Shown here piece after piece: positions 37,301 through 48,849 of a stretch of DNA of 64,000 bases. A program made the position numbers and the translations under genes. The DNA is taken from contig NC_084935.1 of assembly GCF_958298935.1 (NCBI RefSeq), positions 5,280,001-5,344,000 of the forward strand. Reading direction: 5' to 3'. The notes below the pieces were generated by a model, which saw only the letters and a list, made by a program, of their open reading frames with translations, ran no database searches and had not been told where the DNA came from. This stretch comes from Phragmites australis (taxonomy: Eukaryota; Streptophyta; Magnoliopsida; Poales; Poaceae). Position 1 is the stretch's first letter; each line of letters opens with the position of its first letter.

Positions 37301-38720
37301 CAACAATAGGAAATGCAGGATGTCCTAAGTGACTATGCCATCTATCAAGTGGCACTTTATTGATTCCAAAGGCTTGCTTGGGCGTAGGTGCAGGAGGAAG
37401 GGGATACAACCCCTTTCGACAGGGTCCCTTAAGAAGAGTGCTCCTCGTGTCCCGATCCTTTATAAGAAAGAAATTGGGGTGAAATTCAAAGAAGACATTA
37501 TTGTCGGATGCAAGGCGATGAACAGAAATAAGGTTCTTTTTGGTAGAAGGAACATGTAAGATGTCATGAAGATGTAGATTACGATCTGGGGTAAGAATTG
37601 TAGATTGACCAATATGTTTAATGTTCATACCTGCACCACTAGCGGTGTGGATCTGATCAGCACCATTGTATCTGTCACGGACAGCCGGCTTCTCAAGCTC
37701 TCCTGTGATGTGGTCGGTAGCACCTGTATCGGTGTACCAACTGTTGTCGATGGTGTAGGAGTTCATTGCAGCCGCCACATGTCTCTCTTCTGGAACGTAG
37801 CTTTCATCAAACCAGTGCCAACACCGATCTGCAGTGTGGCCGGTTTTGAAGCAAACTTGACACTGTGGCCTGGAGTTGCCACTGTTGGAGCCACCACGGT
37901 TGGAATTACCGTGGCCAGTACCTGCACTGTTGCCTTGTCGTTGATTGGTGTTGACGCTGTTGGTGTTGATTCGTCCGCGTCCACCAGAGCCACGGCCACG
38001 GTTGGTACTGCGGCCACGGCCAAAGCCTCCTCCACGACCACCTCGGTTGGCCATATTGACCGAAGATGCAGAGTGACCATTGCCTAAAATCTCCATGCGA
38101 GTCTCAAAAGCAAGAAGTTGAGTATAGGCATCTCTTACCGATACAGATTCCTTGCTTGCAAGAAGGGCAGAGACTATGGGATTGAAATCTAAGTCAAGCC
38201 CGGTGAGGATGTATGTCAAGAGCTCTTCATCTTCAATTGGCCTGCCGGCAGCCGCCATCTCTTCTCCAAGGGTACGCATCTTGCCGACGTACTCCGTGAT
38301 GGTCTGGTTTCCCTTCTGCGCCGTGGCCAATGCGAGCCGTGTGTTCACAACCCGAGCTCTATTCTGCGACGAGTACATTGCCCCGATCGCAGACCAGAGA
38401 TTCGCTGCCGTTTCTTGAGCGGCGACTTGGGAGAGAACGTCTTGTCCTAGGGAGCCGAGGACGAAACTCAGGACTTGTTGATCCTTGGCATACCATTCGT
38501 CGTATGCTGGGTTGGGGACGAGAATTTCCTTGCCGGCGGCATCCTTGCCATTAATCTCTTCAGCAGGAATTGGTGTTGCCCCGGTAAGGTGTCCCTCCAA
38601 GCGCGATCCTCGGACGGCAGCGAGTATCTGCGCCTTCCACATTGCGTGGTTGGATTTGCTGAGTTTTTCGGTGATGGCGACTCCCACCAGAGGATTGACA
38701 ATGGCGGAGGAGGAAGCCAT
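34323..38720 (-). pseudogene. copia gag-pol polyprotein with two single-base frameshifts
   Basis: The start is at 38,720 (MASSSAIVNPLVG). Gag is followed by a glycine/arginine-rich stretch and a zinc knuckle (CQVCFKTGHTADRC). Protease has WYTDTGATDH. Integrase has the HHCC zinc site (HSHLGHP ... CDACQQAK) and DDE residues in FSDVWG, QTDWGGEY and GTAERKHR. Reverse transcriptase has YVDDIIVV; RNase H has [18 protein letters not shown] and WCDNLGAKY. Two frame breaks interrupt it: one at the four-base A run 36,611-36,614 (end of integrase core) and one at or near the six-base C run 36,107-36,112 (linker before RT). Each side of a break is otherwise intact. With LTRs this similar, the breaks may be recent mutations or homopolymer sequencing errors. 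Confidence 0.93.
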
Positions 38721-38752
38721 GGTGGTGGTAGATGGATTTCAGTTTGTGGAAT

Positions 38753-38766
38753 TGGCTCTGATAACC
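38753..38766 (-). promoter_or_regulatory. Primer binding site (initiator Met-tRNA type)
   Basis: Read on the minus strand, TGGTTATCAGAGCC starts one base inside the 5' LTR. It matches the usual copia primer site TGGTATCAGAGC with one extra T. Confidence 0.85.
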
Positions 38767-38767
38767 A

Positions 38768-39011
38768 TGTGAAATAATCAGAGGTGCGGAAGATTGGATG
38801 GAAACGTCGTGCCTTCTCCTGGCGGGCGTGTACGTGTTAATATAGGCGAGGAAACTCCCCTCGCATGGATTACAATTGGTGTTGCATGTCTTGCGGTGAT
38901 CACAACTAACTATATCTAGAATACAACAAATCTAACTACCAACAGCTGATCAACCTTGCATGTCATGCATACACATATTACAAACTCTGAATTACATTTG
39001 TTTATCTAACA
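38768..39011 (-). repeat. 5' LTR of the copia element
   Basis: 244 bp, TG...CA bounded, one mismatch to the 3' LTR, followed by the TTAAG target repeat. Confidence 0.96.
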
Positions 39012-39855
39012 TTAAGTAGTCCTATCTTTTGGGAAAATAATACTAGAACCTGAGCACACAGTAGGAAGCCATACAAAATACATGCGGTCCTGATTGAAAT
39101 GCAAGAATTCAGCAAGAAAACTGCAAAATAATTTTAGGCTGAAATTAGTATGAAACTGTCTAGTGTGTTTCAGCTCAATCTTGAATCGAGTTCACTGTTT
39201 TGACAGAGTGACGCACCCCACAATTTGTAACTACTGAATGGCAATATCATGCCTTCAGGCTTTCTGCCATATATCCTTGAACTATAATACCGAGGCAATT
39301 ACTCTATCAGCTATCAAAACTGCAAAATGACACGGCTTAATATACTGTTTTTGACACTGCAGCTAAGAGCCTGGGAATACCTTATCTCAGTGCGTACCTC
39401 AACTCAATAGGAAGCAACTTTTCACAGGGAGCCAATTTTGCGACAGCCGGTTCGTCGGTCAGACGACAAAATACATCTCTGTTCCTCTCTGGTTTCAGCC
39501 CCATTTCCTTGGATGTGCAGTCCTGGGAATTTGATCAATTCATCACCAGAAGCCAATTCCTCTACAACAACAAAGATGACAACTAAAACCAAAAACCATC
39601 TTTATTAGTATCATGTAGATTTTTGTTGCTTGTATAACATATCTGTTACATTTCGTTAACATAGAAGTTGCTATTCTGTTTTTCCATACAGGTGGTATCT
39701 ACAGGGTGCTCCTACCAAAGACAGAGTACTTCTCCCAGGCGCTTTACACCTTCGACATCGGGCAAAACGGCATCACCACCGGCTACTTCGTCAATAAGAC
39801 CACTGAAGAAGTCGAAGCCATCATCCCTGATCTAATGGAGAGGTTCACATCTGTA

Positions 39856-39921
39856 ATCCAGGTACACCACAGCCCATAGAATCCAGGTACACCACAGCTC
39901 ATAGAATCCAGGTACACCACA
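39856..39921 (+). repeat. 25-bp tandem repeat spanning a splice donor
   Basis: About 2.6 copies of a 25-bp unit containing CCAGGTACACCACAG. The first copy contains the exon 3 donor of the GDSL gene (CAG|GTACAC), so the donor sequence is present three times in a row. Confidence 0.9.
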
Positions 39922-40614
39922 CCTTTACAGAGGTAGCTGGTAGCACCCAATGTTACATTGTTGGCATTCTGCAGAGCGTGTACGGTCTCGGGGGAAGGTA
40001 CTTCTGGATCCACAGCACGGGGCCTCTCGGTTGCCTGCCGTATGCGCTGGCGCACCGCCCCGATCTCGCTTCTCCCACCGACGGCGCCGGTTGCTCCATC
40101 GCCCACAACAAGGTCGCGCAGCTCTTCGACCTCAGGCTGAAGGAGACCGTGGCGCGTCTCCGGAAGACGTATCCTGACGCTGTGTTCACTTACGTCGACG
40201 TCTACACCGCCAAGTACAAGCTGATCAGCGAGGACGAGAAGCTCGGTAAGGCGCCATCGTCCCGGACGATGAACAGAACGAGTTCATAGCCTCTGAAGTC
40301 TGAACATTGCCTCTTGGGGAGCTCATGTTGGTGTTCTTTGTAACGCAGGCTTCGACAACCCTCTGCTGACCTGCTGCGGGCACGGCGGGCGGTACAACTT
40401 CGACTTGAACATCGGCTGCGGCGGGAAGGCGCAGGTGAACGGGACGTGGGTGGTGGTGGGGAAGTCGTGCGACCACCCGTCCAAGAGGGTGAGCTGGGAC
40501 GGCGCGCACTTCACCGAGGCCGCGAACAAGTTCGTGTTCGAACAGATCGTCGCCGGCGCGCTGTCGGACCCGCCCGTGGCGTTGAGGCAGGCGTGCCATA
40601 GCAGAGGGCAATGA

Positions 40615-41000
40615 AGCGGTAGTGTGTCACTCGTCGGATTGGCTGTGCTGCAGCAGCTGCTGCTTCTTGCTGTGTAAGTGTACATTGGAGGAGCGCGCAT
40701 GCTCGAGGCTGATGTATACTGCTTCATTTTGTAATAAGGGAAATGGAAATCACATCGAAGAGCAATGCTGTCCCTCATTAGAGAATCAATGCTCAGGAAA
40801 TATTAGAATGCATTGTGAAGGATCTTGTCGATATATCGATCGCAATACAGGCGCCATGGCTCCGTAATGAGACGATCGGACGATGGATGTGCAGCTGCCG
40901 CGTCTTGTGTGCATGACTTAGCTTTGCTGTGGCTTCAGTTGAGTACGTAGTTGGATTGCTACCTTGCTAGTGCCATTTTTTCAGCTAGCTATGTCTGACT
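40615..41000. other. 3' flank of the GDSL pseudogene
   Basis: Probable 3' UTR and downstream DNA. No further coding sequence is seen. Confidence 0.45.
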
Positions 41001-41312
41001 AGAGGGGCTTCAGCCACATTGACCTCTCTGTCGACTCCAACTACGTCAACGTGAGAGGTTTCAACCGTGACTACTTCGACTCCGTCGACTATGACTACGT
41101 CGGTCAGAACGGCTTCAGCCACGTTATCTACACCTCCGTCGACTATGACTACATCGACCAGAGAAGTTTTGGCCACATCGACTACGCCTCCATTGACTCC
41201 AACTACGTCGACTTGAGGAGCTTCGACCATGACTACTTTGACTCCGTCGACTTCTACTATGTCGACCAGAGGGGCTTCGGCCTTGACAAGTACGACTACG
41301 ACGCAACAACTT
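41001..41312 (+). repeat. 54-bp (18-codon) tandem repeat, coding-like
   Basis: Five to six diverged 54-bp units, each containing GTCGACTATGACTACGTCG-type sequence. In the plus frame they read as 18-residue units such as DYDYVGQNGFSHVIYTSV and DSNYVDLRSFDHDYFDSV, with D/Y and F conserved. The minus strand is also open (Val/Asp-rich), so coding is uncertain. It may be the internal region of the LTR element whose 3' LTR is at 41,921. Confidence 0.75.
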
Positions 41313-41920
41313 TGCCTATGCCGACTTCGACTACGTCGACCATGTGGCATCTTTCACCACTCAAGAACACCGGTCAAGAGGGGCTACGAGGGGTACCTGA
41401 GTTAAAATCTCGTCTTGGGTCCCAAAAGTTTGGCCGATGCACATGAGCAGAGACACGTGAACATCATTAACTATGACGAACCACAACAACAGCCTTCGAC
41501 CTCTGAGCTACGGTAGCAGCCTTTGGCCTTCACTTCATCGGCTACGTTGAAGCCATGCCTGCTTAGGCCTCGGCAATAGCCTTCGTCAAGCACTAAAATT
41601 TTCAGTCTTCATTGAAGACCCCTTCGCCGAACATGACGAAGATGTACCTTCAACTTCGGCTCTGGAGAAAGATCTACCTCCGCTGAAGACCCCATTCGTT
41701 GAGCGAGACGAAGCGTAGATATAAGAATATATCTAGTTCTAACAGTCATGTAAAGAAAAACCAGTGCCATGTACGTGCTCTTTTCTCCAAGCCTTTTTTC
41801 CCACTGGGTTTTTGGGATGGAGTTTGTAGCGAGACGTACATAGCGATCATGATCTAAGCCTTTTTCTAGTTGTAGTTGTTCACCCCGCTATCCTATTCGA
41901 GCTTACAGCTGAGGGGCTAC

Positions 41921-42144
41921 TGTTGGGGGAAAGGAGCTCATATAACAAAGCAGCCCATATAAAGATCCAAGAACTTCCTTATAATATTTATACCCTACCA
42001 AGGATTAGAGAGAAAGTTTCACCTCTCCCCTTCACATATATAAACATCCAAGAGGTTAAGAGGGAGACATATCCCTCCCATCTCCACCCTCTCTCTTTAC
42101 TGGAATGAAGCCCATCAGTACTGTAGTAGAAAATTATACCAACA
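41921..42144 (+). mobile_element. Orphan 3' LTR of a degraded LTR retrotransposon (224 bp)
   Basis: It begins TGTTGGGGGA and ends TATACCAACA (inverted TGTTGG/CCAACA ends). It is preceded by a purine-rich tract (GCTGAGGGGCTAC) where a polypurine primer belongs, and contains a TATATAAAC box near 42,040. No matching 5' LTR was found between here and the GDSL gene, so the element is truncated. 41,320-41,920 is probably its internal remnant. Confidence 0.6.
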
Positions 42145-43363
42145 AATTTGATTTTTGTCGTTCAAAAGTAAGATAGTACATGCTACTTTTATTCGCCATG
42201 ATATCATTGCTACACCAATGCTGAAATACACATGAGTCACCTTTGCATCACGGTAGCAGTTAATGATGCCAATGTCAAGATTGAACCCCTTAATCCAGCA
42301 GGTCTTCTGCAGTCCCACACCCATATGCATGACAGCAGTCGAGACACCAAAATATTTGTGTTGAAAAAACATACCCCTAAGGCGCCAACGACCGAGCCTA
42401 GTCCCTGTGCATCAGGTAAATGTCCCACACGTGCACCATGTGAGTTAGCACCTTGGATAGTGCGTACATCACCTGGTCCTGGTGCACTATCCACGATTGA
42501 ATACGTGGTACCCATAAGGTAATAGACGATGTACCCTTCTGTGACATCCTACAAGATGAGTAAATACACGAGATAAGTGTGTAACTAAAGATTGAAGACA
42601 ATGGATCATAAAATTACCTGTTCACATGAGTAGGCACGATATGGATGGGGGTAGGGGGAACTGCTAGTACCAACCAAATTGAAGCACCACTCGATGTGTC
42701 GCGTAGTCCTCGACAAAGATTTCAAAGATGATGGCCTTCCTCGTCAGCTAGTATTCGTTATCCCGTGTGTACAATGAAGACAGTCCATAGGGGCACGTCT
42801 GACTATGTCCTTGTAGGTGTACGGGATCCACCTCATGTCGCTGGCCATGAGGTCATCGAACTAGGCTATGAAGTTTGGGTATGCCCTGTGCGTCTGGGCG
42901 CTGCCTCGTGTCGACCGCGTGAAGAAGGCTCGTTAGATAAACAAATCAATAAATTCAACATAAGGAAGATGTGAGATCTACAGAGATCTTACTCATCGTC
43001 TGCACCACAAAGAACCCATAGTTGGCCTGTCTGACGTCGTGTCATATGGGGTGTGGTCCAATATCGGTTGGCCAATGGCAAACCACTCGTCTGACCACAG
43101 TTGGAGAAGAAGCGGGCAGTTGAAGAAGATGGTACCCGAATTCACCTTCGTGCAAGCCTTGCATAGAACCTTGTATGTCATGGCTAGCACAGCCGAAGTG
43201 CAACTGTACCTAGGGACCTCTCCCAGTCCAGCGTCAGCTATCTTTATGGTGTATGGGATCAAGAACTTGGAGACCGAGTTTCTATAAGACCCTATTCTCT
43301 GGATCTCCTGTGCCTTCTGTATCAGTCCCTGGATTAAGTAGCTGATACGCATAATATAATAAT

Positions 43364-46300
43364 TGTAGTATCACAGTCAAACTTTGAACATAAGTATTAA
43401 GATTATAGAGTACAAAATGTTACAAATCATAGCGTATATTACAAACCTGGCCGAACGGCCAACAAAAGCACAGCGAAAAACAGAACCCAAACTACAGGCA
43501 ACTAGGGTGCGAACGCGACTCTAAAGACTACTCTTCAACCCCATCTTCACCTCCGGCATTGGCAAGGTCTGCCTCTTTATCTGAATGACAGCAAGAGTGA
43601 GTACGGAAGGCACTCAGCAAGCCCTATACTATATCAAGATGTTGATAGATGCATAAATGGGTAATTCAAGGATAAGACTTTACGATTTAGTTTTATGCGT
43701 AAAGCGGTTTATACAGGTATTCTATTGTATCATTTATTATTGACTTTAAAGCCGTTTTAAATAGTTTAAAACCGGGTAACAAGCTTTATCGGGGGGTTTT
43801 TGGTCCTGGGAGGGCTACACTTCACTCCACAGTCCCTATTATCACATTTGGTGTACCTCTAGTACCACACAGCTTTCAACGGATTGAGCCAGGAACCTCA
43901 TCACACGAATATCTAATCCACACGCTCACTCATCAAGATACACGCATTCTAAGTCTAGTCATCAGGGTTACTGCTTTCGCATGTCCATGACCGTGGACAC
44001 GGCTATTCGAATAGATTTACACTCTGCAGAGGTTGTACAACTTTACCCATGCGATATGCTCAGCCTCTAACCGTTGCAAGCGGAGGAGCGAATCATACCG
44101 AGATCCTCCAAACACCTTTCCTGCCGGACTTTTCTACAAGACACCCCAAGTACCAGATACCATGTTCAGAATACCAGATTGGCTATGCCGTCTCTCGAAA
44201 TATTCAACAGAGGGCTAGATGGACACTTGGTTTCTCGCTGCTCCCCAGTCGCCTAGTATGATGCCCAACTTAGTCCGGTGAAAGAAAAGTCAAGTCCTAT
44301 CCATTCAGGACGCATGGTTGCATAAGGGTGGCTAAGCATGATGACGCAATGACTCGGTCCTTAACCGGCCAGAGTAGGTATCTTCTGGCAATGAACACCA
44401 CAAAGGTGACTCAAGCCCCCAGGAGCATCCTCGTCCAAAGTACTACTCCACCTGCCATCGCCAAAATAGTTTTCACCTATTTTTACACATCTCCCACCGT
44501 AGCCCACACAACTTCAAGGATTTTCCAACCATCACGGAATTTACAACCATCAATGATTCATGGTATATGAGTTATTATTGATAACAGTAAATCTTATCTC
44601 CGAGGAGAGGTGTTCTAAAAAGCGATGTCTCCGAGGAGACGTATTCCATTCTAAGCATGCTAGATATCAAGACGTCACCCATCGTTAATATATTTAACAA
44701 CAGGTATTCCTAGGGTGATATGTATTCTGGATAATGACATGTAAGGCATGACAGTGTTGATAGGATTAACTACTACAAGTAGTTTGAAAAAAACGCAATA
44801 TATTGTACAAGCGATAATAAGTTCGGTTTTAGTTGATCATGTATATTATTTGAAAATCATAGGTTTAGTATGATCAAGGAGATAGGACTTGCCTTCTCCG
44901 AAGTTCTCTTTAGAGTCTTGGTTGTAGTCAGGATCCTCCTCGCTCCTAATGCTTCCTGCGTAGCACTCGCATAACTCTGATTGCTTTGCAATTGCATCTA
45001 CGATCAATAATGGCTATACTAGAAAAGAATAAAATAATACCAAATGGAAAATCAAATAAGCCCTAATGGATATCACAATATGACAGCTGAGTAGATCTTG
45101 ATTTTAGATGAATTTCGGTGAAAGAATCACCGAAATCGGAGCCAAACGGAGAAGTTATGGCTACCGAAAGTTTAATCTAAATTAAATCTAAAAAATACCA
45201 AATGATACTATTCATGAGTGGGACCCACTAAACAGTAACCCGGGCCCACATGAACAGTGATCGGTGGGACCCACATGAACAGTACTAGTTGGGCTGAGAT
45301 GGGCCCAGATTGGGTCGGGTCCAGGCCGGGCTCGGGCTGTACAGTGTCGGGCTGAATAGCTTAACGGGTTGTGAGAGCTGGGCCGGCCCATTGGGGCGCG
45401 ACCTTTGAATGGCTGGGCCGGCCTGGTAGGCTAATGGTGCTCGGGTCAAGCTATGGCCCACTTGGCCAGGCTGAGTTATGGCCTTTGGTCGGCCCACGCG
45501 AGCGTGTGGGCGCGCGACGATTACTGGTGCAACGCGAGCGGTGGAGGGGAGGGGAAAGAGTGGTCGGTAGTGAGAAATCCACGGCGGCGCACGGGGAAGC
45601 TCGCCGGCATGGAATTCTGACGGGGTTTTACGACGGTAAGTTGACGCCGGGCTTCTTCGCGGAACGGTGAATGCAGTGAGGAGCACGTTGACGACGGCTG
45701 GCGATGAGATCGATACCAGCCGGCAGCCGAAGAGGGGCACTAGTGTGGCAAAAAATCGGGCAGCGCTCTCCTGTACTGGGAGGTGCCAATCCGCACAGGA
45801 AGAGGGGCCTAAGGTCTCTAGGCATCATGACACGACGGTCGGCTACGCACACGGAGTACCAACACACCGGTGTTGAGCCAAAGCACGACGGCGGAAGTCA
45901 AGCACACGACGGCGTTGAGCCAAAGCACGGCGGCGGAAGTCAAGCAACCGTCCAAGAGAGAACATGGGGATGTCTACACGCTATCTAGGAGGGGGCGCTA
46001 GGGGCTTGGGGTGCTCACCGGGCTCAAGGATGACGAGAAGCAGGACGGCGGTCGGTGATTCATCGAAGAGGTGGTGGTGACGCTATTTGGCTACTGGCGC
46101 GAGTGGGCTTCCGTCGGGGTTCTAGCGAATGGATGGTGGTCCAGGGACAGTGGCAAGGTCCTGAAGCTCCTTGGCAGCACGTGGTCGGAGGATCGATGAC
46201 AGCGAGATGTGATGGCGTGAATTGGCGACGGCGGTGGTGGAATGTGGGGAAAGGAGGAGAAGAGAGGCTAGGGCGGCGCTATTTATAGCGGGAAAGGGAG

Positions 46301-47271
46301 CACAGAGGAGCGGTGCGCGCGCGACGTCGGACGAACGTCGGCGGGCAGCACGACGGTGAGGTGGCGGAGCGGCGCCCACCATTTTTCCCACAGCGTGGGC
46401 GCTCTTCGCCGTCCACGCGCGGGCGGGGCACGAAAGTCGCGCGGCGCTAGACCCTTGGGCTGCGGGGGGGGGGGGAGCAGAGAGGGAGAGAAAAATCGGA
46501 GAGGATGGTGGCATGGGGGAGAGAGCAGGTGGCTCACCGGTGTCGCGGTGGCGAGCGCCAGCGAAGCGTGGCGTCGCGCTGGAGGAGGAAGGAGATCGCG
46601 CGGGGGCAGGCTGGGTGGATGTGCGACACATGGACGGCGCAACGCGAGCGGGGCACGGGCGAACGCTGGCGTGTGCGACTATTCGGTTGGGCCGGCTCAG
46701 CGCGTTGGTGGGCTGTGCGCGGGAGAAAAGCGAGGAAGAAGAGAAAAAGGAATGGGCCGGCTGGCGGGCTGAAAAGAGAGAGAGAGAAGAGATTCGGCCC
46801 GAGGTGAAAAGGAAAAAAGAAAATGGATATGGAATTAAATTTAAAAGAGAGATTTGAATTTGAATTTGAATTTGACTTTGTATTAGGACCAATTCAATTG
46901 GAAATATTTGAATTATGAGATAGAAGTAAAGCTCCGAGATTTGGGAATATGATTTGAATCAAAGGATTTAAATTGAATTTGGACTTGAGTTGGAAAGAAT
47001 TTTAAAAAAGATTTGAATTTGAGAGACATTCAATTCAAATCTCCACTCAAAGATGCATAAAAACCATAAACCAAATGCGTATGAATCAACTTAAGGCAGG
47101 GATTACCTTAAAATAAATTTAGAGCATTTTGGAATACTTAGCCAATTAATAATAGTATAAATATTCACACACATACTTCCTTGATTTTATTTGGTTTTAA
47201 TTTACTATAAATTTTTTAATTTTGCACTAAATTTTGCTATTTAATTAATATGCTAAATTTAGGATGTCACA
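43364..47271 (-). mobile_element. Long solo LTR, gypsy-type (about 3.9 kb), inserted in the PMD pseudogene
   Basis: On the minus strand the block begins TGTGACATCCTAAATTTAGC and ends GACTGTGATACTACA, i.e. TG...CA borders. A TATA box (CGCTATAAATAG, 46,290-46,279) lies about 1 kb in, followed by a C/T-rich leader, as at a U3/R border. No gag-pol is present. Long LTRs of this style occur in grass Tekay/RIRE3-like gypsy elements; that match is from memory. The flanking 5-mers (ATAAT and GTTTC) do not match, so the borders or the solo status are uncertain. Open frames at 45,285-46,892 are GC-rich LTR sequence, not genes. Confidence 0.55.
45872..45947. repeat. 42-bp tandem duplication inside the LTR
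   Basis: A 42-bp unit beginning GTTGAGCCAAAGCACG occurs 1.8 times (45,872-45,913 and 45,914-45,947) with one difference. Confidence 0.9.
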
Positions 47272-47750
47272 GTTTCCATGAGCGACGGTGAACATAATTC
47301 ACCCGAACAACCATAACAGTAGGCCTCAAAGTGCCTAGAACCAACGTTGTCATCTACCTCGGGTAGATGTAATTCGTTTGTCAGTTATAAAATGAAAAAC
47401 ATTAAGCACGTCGAGGCGGACCAATAAGCATGTGAAGAAACGTCAGATAAGTAAAAATACCACGAACTAAAGTAGAAATGTCTTGGTAGGTCTGTATTTC
47501 TCGGTCTCGGGTATCATCCTGTACCGGGGGGGGGGGTCCCTCTGGACAACAACACCAAACTGTGCCAGCATATCATCGTGCCTAGTGGGACATATGTCCC
47601 TTAGACCCACCGCTTGGTCTGCGTAGGGTAGGCTAAGTAGGAGCAAGATATCCTTAAGTGTAGGTGCCATATCCCCGCACGAAAGATGAAAAATGTGCGT
47701 CTCCGGCCTCCACCTGTTCCACCAACACAGCGAGTAGGGCCTGGTCAAAA

Positions 47751-48840
47751 CAGAACCACCGCACAGACTCTAATCATCCAAGCCCTACATCTGCCTTGAC
47801 AAACTTGAAAAGCAAGAGAAACCCAACCCCATGCAATATGCAAAGAAAATATAATATAAGTTGGAGTACCTCACAAACATCAGAGGCGTGTGAAGGGAAT
47901 GCATTGCAAACCTGAGAATCCACTCATCCAGTCTCATGAACTTGCCAAATCCCACAGTCGGAGTACCAGGAGCTCAGTCGCCTTAACAACGATTAGGTAC
48001 GAGTAGTGCCTTTTATCCACGTGTGGGTCAAGCAGCTCTAGGTGGTCATTAGCCATACCTGTCTATGATCGTTGATGTAAAAATTATATCTAATAACATT
48101 ACAACTATCTGTAAAAACCTAGATCTAACAATTACTCTACATCGCTTAAAAAAACTATATCCAATAATAGTACAACTATACCTATAAAAACTACATCCAA
48201 TATTTCCAACTATCCCTAAAAAACCTAGGTCTAATATTAGTAAATAATACATCTAATACCTAACTTATGTCCACAACTAGATTTAATGGCTAATCTACTT
48301 GGTTTGTAAAAGAAATTACTAAGGTTAGAATATTTACCTCCAATACTGAAAGATTTTGACAGGGCTTCGTCGCTCTACTCACCTCTCCCTCCCCTCTCCA
48401 CTTCCCTCCTCTCTCTCTACGCACACTGGTGAAAGGAACAAATGAGCATAGTACCCCTATGGCCGGTCGTATTGTTTTATAGCTTAACTTGTTATTTGTT
48501 GTAAGGACGACATGTTAGTGACATTTCACGCGGATGCAAATGTGGACTCGTCAACCATTGGAAGAACGCTGACATGACTTGTCGCCTATTAGAACGGCAA
48601 CAGGTGGCTTGTCACCCTTTCAATGGGTGGTATGAGTCTATATTTACATTTTTTTCAAAATAAACTCATATATTTATAATTTTTTGATTTAAAAAATAAT
48701 AAAAATCATACTTGTCAACTATCCTGGAAGGCAGCAATCCATCAGCGCTAGCCTTTCGGCCGTGTCAATGTCAAACTCAGGTCCACATTCACAAGGATAT
48801 ATTCTGGCTGCTATATTGAAGAATAATTTTAAAGCAAAAG
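47751..48840. other. Intergenic, no gene recognised
   Basis: AT-rich DNA. 48,060-48,250 contains loosely repeated AAAAACTACATCCAATA-like units. No coding sequence is supported. Confidence 0.45.
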
Positions 48841-48849
48841 GCAAATGTA

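Larger units (their letters stand above)
34072..39011 (-). mobile_element. Ty1/copia LTR retrotransposon, nearly complete, young (4,940 bp)
   Basis: Two 244-bp LTRs (34,072-34,315 and 38,768-39,011) differ at a single base (T at 34,131, C at 38,827). They are flanked by identical 5-bp repeats TTAAG (34,067-34,071 and 39,012-39,016). The transcription direction is minus. A primer site lies inside the 5' LTR, a purine tract adjoins the 3' LTR, and a gag-pol reading region fills the interior. The gene order protease, integrase, RT, RNase H makes it Ty1/copia. The insertion lies in intron 1 of the GDSL pseudogene, in the opposite orientation to it. Near-identity of the LTRs implies a recent insertion. 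Confidence 0.97.
32229..40614 (+). pseudogene. GDSL esterase/lipase gene, disrupted (five exons, copia element in intron 1)
   Basis: The exons are 32,229-32,487, 39,363-39,575, 39,692-39,861, 39,975-40,245 and 40,349-40,614. Exon 1 encodes a signal peptide (AMLVLLLVLELWVSAGA) and the catalytic block FNFGDSN. Later blocks are GANFATAGSS (block II), DIGQNG (block III) and WDGAHFTEAAN (catalytic Asp and His). Intact relatives are secreted serine esterases related to the plant fucosidase-like GDSL proteins. Three problems are visible: a TAG stop at 32,370-32,372 right after GDSN, where the family usually has Ser; the exon 2 donor reads AAAG|ATGAC instead of GT, with a stop eight bases further on; and intron 1 is about 6.9 kb because of the Ty1/copia insertion at 34,072-39,011. 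The other junctions are normal and phases agree, so decay is recent. Confidence 0.88.
42650..47750 (-). pseudogene. Plant mobile domain (PMD/MAIN-like) protein gene, split by an LTR insertion
   Basis: The N-terminal part lies at 47,750-47,467 (RWRPETHIFHLSCGDMAPTL, then LLLSLPYADQAVG). The rest is at 43,352-42,650: GEVPRYSCTSAVLAMTYK, PLLLQLWSDEWFAIGQP and DRPTMGSLWCRR, followed in shifting frames by DIVRRAP, LTRKAIIFEIFVEDYATHR and VLQFG. These are hallmark segments, in order, of plant mobile domain proteins, which are encoded by transposons and by domesticated MAIN-type genes. The middle is interrupted by the 3.9-kb LTR at 43,364-47,271, and the C-terminal part has several frameshifts. It is therefore a dead copy, probably of transposon origin. 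Confidence 0.72.

Noticed and set aside
45285..46892. Long GC-rich frames (up to 256 residues)
   Set aside because: They fall within the gypsy-type LTR around its TATA box and leader; no domain.
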